DNA from: Stramenopiles sp. TOSAG23-2
Lineage: Eukaryota > Sar
DNA length: 26,803 nucleotides
Reading direction: 5' to 3'
NCBI GenBank assembly: GCA_900128395.1
Contig: LT649428.1
Span: forward strand, 1 to 26,803
The notes below the pieces were generated by a model. The model ran no database searches. It worked only from the letters and a program-made list of their open reading frames with translations, and was not told the origin of the DNA. How positions within the stretch are numbered: position 1 is the first letter of the stretch; the number at the start of each line of letters is the position of its first letter. Of the stretch, positions 7,957 through 15,382 are shown piece after piece. A program made the translations under genes and the position numbers.

Positions 7957-8894
7957 ACGACGCACATCAGTAAATTACTTTTAATAAAAATAATGATGTT
8001 GTACGTCTTTTAAAATCCTTGAATTTTTTAATATATCTCTCTCAAAAATATTCTATATATAATTAAGTGTGATAATTATCAATACGGTATTTTTTAATAT
8101 AGTGTACAAAATAAATACGTACGCGGCAGCAAGCAAATGTACTCTGGACACCAGCAGAGATTTTCCTTGCCAGTACAAATGGGCACAACCGAGTCAAAAC
8201 TGTACACACACCTCACTTAATTTTGATCATACAGCCACCCCTGATCAGATGCGTTAGCATAAACATAGCATTAAAATCACAAAATTTAGAGTTAGTACTC
8301 ATGGTGCCATGCAGGGTTTAATCGTTTTTAAGTTACCAAACTGACTATTTAGAGTGGAATAGTAATTATAATATCCGATAATTAGTAATTATTGACTATT
8401 TCCAGAATCTTATTCTATGATTATTTTTATATGATAAAAATTCCTGAAATGTTATTGATTTTTTTAAGGCAAAATCCATCATTTTAAAAGGAAGAAAGAT
8501 TCCAGCACAAGTGTCAGTCTTTCATTTTTTGCACTATAATATCGCACAATCCGGATTGTTGCGATTTTCTCTTTTCTCTTCTCTTTTTTCTTCTTATTAC
8601 CAGGCATGTACTGTTATATAATAATCTCTCTTTCAAAAATAATAATGGCACGCCACGTTTAAAAAAAAAATAATAAAAGAATGATGAACACATTGTTGGA
8701 CGTTCTATACTATACATAGATCAACAACAAAACAATCAGGACAGATCTAAAGCGGCTATTTACAGTTCGATACAAAAATAAAAAGGATCGAAACAAATAT
8801 ACAGATAAACGTGTTTATATATATATATATAAATACTATATATACATAAATATACAATTATTAGTATAATTTTTTGTTGAGTTAGACGTCGATA
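7957..8894. other. Spacer between the two carrier genes
   Basis: No convincing gene is present; short frames at 8069–8257 (plus) and 8514–8717 (minus) are low-complexity or overlap repeats. The region holds an imperfect stem around 8355–8404 (GGAATAGT against ACTATTTCC), the palindrome at 8541–8565, and a (TA) run at about 8817–8831 upstream of the next ATG, probably part of its promoter. Confidence 0.6.
8541..8565. repeat. Near-perfect 25-bp palindrome
   Basis: ATCGCACAATCC is followed directly by GGATTGTTGCGAT, its reverse complement with one extra T. There is no loop. Such a site suits a dimeric DNA-binding protein; it lies about 330 nt upstream of the carrier start. Confidence 0.6.
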
Positions 8895-11144
8895 ATGGAG
8901 TTATCGGATTTGAAAGGCAAAAATAAAATGGTAGATGGAAATAGTGGTCTAGTGCTAGATATGGTAGAAGGACCAACTAATGCTGTGGTTTCCAATGAAA
9001 GCTCTGTGCCATCTAATGATGATAAACGTATACCCATTTCAATGCAGGGTCATTCTGGACATCCAGCTTGGAAAAAAGCTGGGCAAACTACGTGGTGGAT
9101 TAATTATGTCAACACTGGATTTTTTGTGGTGGGGACTGGAAATTTTTTCACCACAGCAATGCGAGTAAGAGCTCACTACATTGTGATGTTCACAATTGTT
9201 TTAAGATTCTTCGAGCTTTGTTGGCATCCTATCGTTGGATATTTACTTGATGCAGAGATTGGAATGTCTTCTTTAGAAAAATGTGGTTTAACTCGAAAAA
9301 AATGTGGAAGACGCGTACCGTACTTCGTCGTTTCTAATTTATTAGTACTTATCCTTGGTTTTTTTACTTGGCGTCCGACCAAATGGGCTCAAATGAGTCT
9401 GAAGATGGAACCAAATGCGTTGTTATACGATATAGTTACTCGAAATGAAATTACTCATTATAAATATGAAGACGAGACTAAGCAAATTTTTCCAGCTGAG
9501 GGTTTATTTAATGGTATATCTGGATTAAATTGCGCTATGAAGTTAACATTGTATGGTACAAATGGAACTGTTTATTATTTCAACACCACTAGGGTAGATC
9601 AAGCGGGCAACATCGTGCCGATGTATGGCAATCAAATATGCGAATCACTAGTGAATATTACGTCTGTATGTTGGCCTGGACCTACTGGTTCAAAAAATCT
9701 TGGTGATCATGGTGATCGTGTATGTGCATATATGGCTGACTACGAATTATCACGCCATTTTTTTCTTTTGTCTCTTTTCTTTTATTTATTCTCATCACCT
9801 GGAGCACGTTCAGCAGCAGCAACTACAATTGAAGTATATCCATGGAAAGAAGAACGTATGCAATTAAAGGCGTATTCTCCGTTGCTTGGTGGTGTCTCCT
9901 TTACATTTTTTGCTGTATGCCATGCTATTATAACATCTATGAATGAACATACAAACATGCCAAATGGTGCGATAAACTTGAGAAATACTATTTCTGTCAT
10001 TTATCCTATTTGGAATTTAATAAGTTTTGCTAGTGTTCCTGCTATGAAAGACGCAAAGCAAGTTGCGGATCATCATCTGAAAGTGAAGGTGACGCTAAAG
10101 AAAGTATTGGACGAGTATAAAGACATTTTGACTGGGCCATCAACGTTTTATGTTAGATACATGTGGTTGTTGGGGTTTCCTGCTGCTGTATGGGGTTCAT
10201 ATTATTTAACCACAGTTATCTATTGGTTATTTTGGGTAGTTGGAGTTCCACAAGAAGATTTTATTTGGTTTGTTCTTTTGACCTATTTTTGCGGCTTAAC
10301 ACTTTCCGTTGTACTGAATTGTATCTTTGGACTATTGATATATGGCAAAGCATCGAAAAACGGTAGAGAAAAATCTTTGAATCCATTGAAAGCGGGACTC
10401 GTGGGTATTTCCTTTAATTGGGTTCTTAGTTTAGTTCTGTACTGGATGTGGTTCCAGCCAATTGACCGCGATGTGTTGAAAAATGGTGGAAAAGGTAATT
10501 ATATGCTAGCATTTACTTATATTATGGTTTTAGCGCCCGGCGCAGTTCCAATGGCATATTGGACCGCAGCTGCTTGGCAATGGGCAATTGATTATGATAA
10601 TCAATCACGAGAAAAGCAAGGTAATAAACGCAGGGAAGCTACTATTGGGGCATTGTCCACGACGTTATCAGTGGTATCAAGTTTGATCGGTTTAGCAATT
10701 GCAAGTACATTGTTAATGGGTGATTCTCCTGTCTGTGATACACGACTTTCGGCACCAAATATTTCAAAAGAATGTGTTAATATATTGTTTTGGAGTTTTC
10801 TTATTCCAAATCCATTTTTATTTTTTTGGATCGCGATATTAGCATATAATTTTGGTTTAAAAGGTAAAAAGCTGGAAAATCTATATTTAAAACAAGGGCA
10901 ATATCACGTTGCTATTGAAAGGACAGATTCATGGAACACTATACAAGCGGCAAAACAACATGTTGATCAACATGTAAATCCTATGATACAATCGATACCA
11001 TTTACAATACCAGAAAATGCTTTTCCTGGAGTGGAATTGGCTATACCATTATCAAACGGCAAGACTATTCAATTTGTAGTACCAGATGGAAAAAAACCTG
11101 GTGATGTTTGTCAAGTACCATTAGTGGAAGCTGTTGAAATGTAA
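8895..11144 (+). CDS. GPH/MFS_2-like membrane carrier, 749 residues
   Basis: The protein starts at ATG 8895 and ends in TAA. About 70 polar residues precede roughly twelve hydrophobic segments. The second loop has GYLLDAE followed by KKCGRRVPYF, corresponding to the D…GRRRP signature of the glycoside–pentoside–hexuronide (MFS_2) symporter group and related sucrose carriers. A large loop of about 130 residues (about 170–295) with several N-x-T/S sites and Cys residues lies between early helices and is probably lumenal or extracellular. The block GARSAAATTIEVYPWKEER follows it and looks like a conserved cytoplasmic turn. After the last helix, a ~100-residue tail ends with two beta-like segments containing VVPDGKKPGDVCQV. 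Proton- or sodium-coupled sugar transport is the likely role by family; the substrate is unknown. Its 3' flank is repeated downstream of the LRR gene. Confidence 0.77.
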   Translation: MELSDLKGKNKMVDGNSGLVLDMVEGPTNAVVSNESSVPSNDDKRIPISMQGHSGHPAWKKAGQTTWWINYVNTGFFVVGTGNFFTTAMRVRAHYIVMFTIVLRFFELCWHPIVGYLLDAEIGMSSLEKCGLTRKKCGRRVPYFVVSNLLVLILGFFTWRPTKWAQMSLKMEPNALLYDIVTRNEITHYKYEDETKQIFPAEGLFNGISGLNCAMKLTLYGTNGTVYYFNTTRVDQAGNIVPMYGNQICESLVNITSVCWPGPTGSKNLGDHGDRVCAYMADYELSRHFFLLSLFFYLFSSPGARSAAATTIEVYPWKEERMQLKAYSPLLGGVSFTFFAVCHAIITSMNEHTNMPNGAINLRNTISVIYPIWNLISFASVPAMKDAKQVADHHLKVKVTLKKVLDEYKDILTGPSTFYVRYMWLLGFPAAVWGSYYLTTVIYWLFWVVGVPQEDFIWFVLLTYFCGLTLSVVLNCIFGLLIYGKASKNGREKSLNPLKAGLVGISFNWVLSLVLYWMWFQPIDRDVLKNGGKGNYMLAFTYIMVLAPGAVPMAYWTAAAWQWAIDYDNQSREKQGNKRREATIGALSTTLSVVSSLIGLAIASTLLMGDSPVCDTRLSAPNISKECVNILFWSFLIPNPFLFFWIAILAYNFGLKGKKLENLYLKQGQYHVAIERTDSWNTIQAAKQHVDQHVNPMIQSIPFTIPENAFPGVELAIPLSNGKTIQFVVPDGKKPGDVCQVPLVEAVEM

Positions 11145-11638
11145 ATTAAAAAAAGGAAAATCAAATAAATATATGAAAAAGGAGAAATTGTACAAACCAT
11201 TCGTAATATATTTAATTTTTAATTTACGCATAATTTATTTGTTTTAATTTTTACTCATGATATTATTCCTACTCTTCAAAAGAATACAATAACTGAAATA
11301 TGATAATCTATCTCACACTCTAATGCGCGTATGTTACTTTGTTAATATGCATTTAAGCATATGATATGATACATCATTTAATATATAATAAATATCATTA
11401 TATAAATATATACTCTCGTATAATGACGGGAAGTAAAAATTATTACGAACCGTTTTAACTTTTAAGATTTTAACCATCATTATAATGTCATTTCATATCA
11501 TTAATATATATATTATATATATATATATGTATCATAAATTATGCGTAAACTAAATTATATATCATATGATAATATATATGCATATCATATCATAAATCAC
11601 CATATGAATATGATATTACATAAATTTGTTTGAACCAT
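11145..11638. other. Convergent spacer, carrier and protease 3' ends
   Basis: The spacer contains the dispersed repeat at 11209–11330, then strongly TA-rich sequence (11480–11630) with repeated ATATCAT. AATAAA at 11164 is a possible poly(A) signal for the carrier. No gene is visible. Confidence 0.6.
11209..11330. repeat. Dispersed 3'-flank repeat, copy 1
   Basis: This segment shares long identical blocks with 26333–26427, including AATTTACGCATAATTTATTT, TTTACTCATGATA, ATTCCTACTCTTCAAAAGAATA, ATAACTGAAATA and TAATCTATCTCACAC, in the same order and orientation. It begins about 65 nt after the carrier stop codon; the partner begins 17 nt after the LRR gene stop. Confidence 0.9.
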
Positions 11639-12622
11639 TTATTCTTCAGCAGAAGTAACCATAGTGTTCAAACCGCAAGCACCTTTACCACGACAAATTC
11701 TGTAGTATCCTTTTTCTCCCCAACCTGGACCCCAAGAATTTTTGATTTTCCAGTAATCACCTTTCTTTGGATCAGTTCCATATCCAACGATTAATACACC
11801 ATGATCTAATTGTTTAGGATTACAAAGAACTTTCCATGGGCATGCGACACCACCTCCATAAAATTGCATTGGGCCAGCATTAATACCAATACTTAATGGA
11901 CCTCTTTTCACCAATTGTGCAGCAATTTGAGTTTCATCTTGAGAGATTGCAGTCCAGTTGGTGATGGATACACCAACTTTCCCTTGTTTTGCTTCGCATG
12001 TACCCCCAACGCCTTTGTATGGATAGGATTCTTCTGTGTCAATACCTTTATTTGCTAAAATGTATTTGTATGCGTTTGATGGAAGGCCCCCCTGGCAACC
12101 TTGATCACCAAATTTCTTATCACAATCTACCAATTGTTGTTCACTTAGCGATACCAATTTTCCAGTTTTTAAGAAAGTTACACCTTCAAGGTTCCCAGTT
12201 GTAGAGAATGCCCAGCATGATCCGCATTGGCCTTGGTTCTTCACAGGCGTTACAGCACCTTTTGCTACCCAGTCAATACTTGATTCTGCAGTTGGAGCGA
12301 TATCTTCAGCTACAGGTAAGTCAAGATCTTCTGGCTTTTGCGCAAGTCCTAAGAATTTCTGGCGAAATTCTTCTTGTGTTAAATCTGAGTGTTGCGTAAC
12401 ACCATAAATGGCACCTTCGTCAGCAGCTTGGTATTCAGCAGCAATTTCAAGATTAGCGGTGAAAATTGCTAAACGTTTTGCTTCTTCTTCCACGGTTTCA
12501 TAAATTTTATTAAAGTCTTTTTTAAATTGGCTAAATTTAAGATTGGCAATATTTAATTTCATAGGTATTGCAGCATATGCAACGGTAGCAGTCAATGCTA
12601 ATATTAATAATTGTACTTTCAT
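11639..12622 (-). CDS. Cathepsin L-like cysteine protease precursor
   Basis: The 327-residue preproenzyme belongs to the papain family (C1A). Residues 1–17 form a signal peptide (MKVQLLILALTATVAYA). A short I29 inhibitor prodomain covers about 25–90, with a shortened ERFNIN-like pattern around EEEAKRLAIFTANLE. The mature enzyme begins near 110–116. Oxyanion Gln130, catalytic Cys136 (QCGSCWAFS), His274 (LDHGVLIVGYG) and Asn295 (KNSWGPGWG) are all present, as are GCQGG and the usual paired Cys, so it should be active. It would be secreted or sent to lysosome-like compartments and released by cleavage of the propeptide at acid pH. The prodomain is a little short for cathepsin L, and the ACPW segment after QFYGGG differs from the animal enzymes. 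It is divergent from the Rieske gene. Confidence 0.96.
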   Translation of the reverse strand: MKVQLLILALTATVAYAAIPMKLNIANLKFSQFKKDFNKIYETVEEEAKRLAIFTANLEIAAEYQAADEGAIYGVTQHSDLTQEEFRQKFLGLAQKPEDLDLPVAEDIAPTAESSIDWVAKGAVTPVKNQGQCGSCWAFSTTGNLEGVTFLKTGKLVSLSEQQLVDCDKKFGDQGCQGGLPSNAYKYILANKGIDTEESYPYKGVGGTCEAKQGKVGVSITNWTAISQDETQIAAQLVKRGPLSIGINAGPMQFYGGGVACPWKVLCNPKQLDHGVLIVGYGTDPKKGDYWKIKNSWGPGWGEKGYYRICRGKGACGLNTMVTSAEE

Positions 12623-13312
12623 CTTTTTGTGTTTAGATAAATATATATTGTCGGTTGGTCTGGTTGTTAATAGATAATAATATAATATAATCTTTATATT
12701 TCATCCTACCCCCTGGCCTACACACATTTTCGAATATATTCTAGATATATATATATAATCCGTCAAATAATAAAAAGGAAGGACAATGCTGTGCGGTTCC
12801 TGCAAGCCTTTGCCAGCAACAAGAAAAGAAGAGAGATCCGTGAGAATCAGAAAGAATCTCAAAAAAAATAACACTACACAGTATATATTATAATATTAAT
12901 ATAATAATATTTATAAAGATTTATTTCGACGAGGTTTCGCTGAGTGCCTGAAGTTTTCAACAAAAACGCTTCCATCAGCTCCACATTAATATTAATACAA
13001 GGGATTTAGCAGGTCCAATTACAATATTTTATTGTAGGTGGTTATAGGTTAAGGTAGCGTAATAAGTAAAAAAAAAAAAATGAAGAAAACCAGAAAAAAC
13101 ACAACAACACGTTCGTCGTTGTTTTTTTTCCGTCTTACGACGCACGGGAAAAGAAAAGTCTTATACGACTATTAATATTAATTTTTTGTATTTTGTAAAT
13201 TATAGATAGCGATCTCTTCTATACTATAGATAAATTTGTGAAGTAAGATTTTAACATTGATTAACTATCGTATTATAATTATCATTGTTATTTACTATTA
13301 TCATTATTTATT
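12623..13312. promoter_or_regulatory. Divergent promoter region, protease and Rieske genes
   Basis: This 690-nt span lies between the divergent start codons and should contain both promoters. It has (TA) runs at about 12748–12756, A- and T-homopolymers (13068–13080, 13121–13129) and a small imperfect stem, AACAACACG with CGTCGTTGTT, near 13103–13125. No gene or clear individual element was recognised. Confidence 0.5.
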
Positions 13313-15046
13313 ATGGATGATATTGAAGATATTCATAAACATGCATGCTTGCAACGTGTAACATGTAGTGCCACTGTTAAAGATGGTGATGATGCACCAC
13401 ATAACTGTCAGATTTGCCCACACTTTACGGCAGCAGCAACGTCAGTAAAATCATCGAATGATAATGGGCCTGGTGACTTAGGTTATATCCCTGATCCAAA
13501 TGCATATAAAGTTCCAGTGTTGCGCCCACCAACTGTGAATGGCTCTAAAGTTATTGCAAAATCAGATGAATTTCCTGTAATTAATCCATACGGTGATAAA
13601 TTGTCACTTGATACTTTAATTGCACTTCGTCTTGAAGAGTCTATTCCACAAACAAAATACAGAGAAGGTGTAACAAATGGTACAATTAAACCACAAAGTG
13701 ATCGTGATCGTTACATGTATTTAGGAGAGAAAGGAGAATGGCCTTACTATCGCAAAGGTTTTAAAGAATACATATCAAATCACGAGGACAGGGAACCACA
13801 CCGTTCAACAGAAGCAAATAAAACGTTTATGCCAATGTTAGAACAATTTGTAAAAAGTGTCAGGGACGGAAAACCACCAACCCCATATGAACCAAAAATT
13901 ATAAATGGTTATGATACATATTGCAATCCATCACGTGATGCAGCTGAGCAAAAGGTATTATTTGGACAAAATCCTGTTGTTGTTGGTTGTTCTCAAGATT
14001 TACCAGGTCCAGATAGTTACAAACGTATTGTTATAGCAGGCAAATCAATGATTTTAACACGAGATTCCAGTGGGAAAATTCATTGTTTTGAAAATGCTTG
14101 TCGTCATCGTGGGATGGAATTGGTACGAGAGACAGACAACGATGTTGGGAAAAAGCCATTGTTCGTCTGTCCATATCACAGCTGGGTCTACAACAGCTCC
14201 GGAGAATTAGTTAACGTTCCATTTGAAGAAGGTTTTGCTAATGATCCAAAAGTACATATTGAAGACCGTGGTTTAATTGAAGTGCCAAGTAAGGAAATTA
14301 TTGGGTTGTTATATATTATCCCATCTCCAAAACCAAATGCAAATATTGATGAATTGTTTAAGATTGCTATGCCCGATGATTTAATGAAAGAATTATCAGT
14401 AATACATTTTGAAAAATTTAAATCAACCGTAGAACAAACCGTGAAAGTCAATGCAAATTGGAAATTGGGGGTAGATACATTTGGTGAATCATATCATTTT
14501 AGTACAGTACACCCGAATTTGAAATTGTCCTTAGTACCAAACAGAAGTGTATTTAGAACATTTGGTGGTGAAACTGGCGATAATAGTTGTATGACGCTTG
14601 GTAACTTTACTACCAGAGTGATTGTTGAAGACAATATTGATAAGAAAGAATGGGCAAATCCATCAGTTATTGATCATTTGACTCAAGTATATCATCTTGC
14701 ACCAAATTTAGTGATATTGCTAGGTGGAACCCTCACATTTAATTATTTCTGGCCAGGTGAAAGTCCAGAGGTGAGTTATGTAAAAATCGTGCAGTATGAA
14801 ACACAGTATCCAAAGACAGCAGGGCAAAGAAATCTATCTGCACAATCATTTACAGCTTTGATGGATGTTGTAGCAACGGAAGATTTTCCATTGTTACCAA
14901 GAATGCAATCAAATTTTAGCAAAAATAAACATATGGAATTGGTATTTGGAAGGCATGAGCCGATGTTAACGAACAGACATAATTACTTTGAACGAAAAAT
15001 TGCTGGTGAGAATTGGGAACGGAAAGGAGTAAAAAGTAAATTATAA
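13313..15046 (+). CDS. Rieske non-haem iron oxygenase
   Basis: The 577-residue protein ends in TAA. The Rieske [2Fe-2S] ligands are Cys263 and His265 (CRHRG) and Cys286 and His289 (CPYHSW). The catalytic domain has the mononuclear iron ligands His395 and His400 in GESYHFSTVH and a likely third ligand Asp524 in TEDFPLLPRMQ, matching the family's late E-D-x(n)-Q motif. By family it would use O2 and reducing power from a partner reductase to hydroxylate or demethylate an organic substrate; choline monooxygenase-like enzymes share this layout. About 190 residues precede the core domain and are not part of the usual ~400–450-residue oxygenase; they begin with a Cys/His-rich stretch (Cys12, Cys18, Cys32, Cys35, His37). 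No signal peptide or membrane helix is visible, so it is probably soluble. No reductase gene is nearby. Confidence 0.9.
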   Translation: MDDIEDIHKHACLQRVTCSATVKDGDDAPHNCQICPHFTAAATSVKSSNDNGPGDLGYIPDPNAYKVPVLRPPTVNGSKVIAKSDEFPVINPYGDKLSLDTLIALRLEESIPQTKYREGVTNGTIKPQSDRDRYMYLGEKGEWPYYRKGFKEYISNHEDREPHRSTEANKTFMPMLEQFVKSVRDGKPPTPYEPKIINGYDTYCNPSRDAAEQKVLFGQNPVVVGCSQDLPGPDSYKRIVIAGKSMILTRDSSGKIHCFENACRHRGMELVRETDNDVGKKPLFVCPYHSWVYNSSGELVNVPFEEGFANDPKVHIEDRGLIEVPSKEIIGLLYIIPSPKPNANIDELFKIAMPDDLMKELSVIHFEKFKSTVEQTVKVNANWKLGVDTFGESYHFSTVHPNLKLSLVPNRSVFRTFGGETGDNSCMTLGNFTTRVIVEDNIDKKEWANPSVIDHLTQVYHLAPNLVILLGGTLTFNYFWPGESPEVSYVKIVQYETQYPKTAGQRNLSAQSFTALMDVVATEDFPLLPRMQSNFSKNKHMELVFGRHEPMLTNRHNYFERKIAGENWERKGVKSKL

Positions 15047-15382
15047 TTTGGTCACACACTCCACTCGAATCGGACATTTGGTTTACAGAGAGTGTATTTT
15101 TTTCAGAAGTTGACTTGGTCCATTTTTTTTTTTTGGAAATGACAAATATTATAGCAACCGCTATTACTACCAGGTGGTATGTCAAAATTAGCATAAAACA
15201 TAAAACTAACTACTATTAAAATTTTTACGATGTTACTATTTAAACTGTTACCCAGACTCTTTTTCCTATATGTCGTGTACTTGACAATACAAAGACTATT
15301 GCCTGCTAAAAATACTATGAGATATATATATATATATACGAAGTATAATTTAATTTAATACCGGTGTATATAAATCATTTTC
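15047..15382. other. Convergent 3' spacer, Rieske and exportin-2 genes
   Basis: No gene is visible in these 336 nt. Features are a poly-T run (15124–15134), the near-palindrome TACCAGGTGGTA at about 15168–15179, and a (TA) run at about 15323–15338. Confidence 0.6.
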
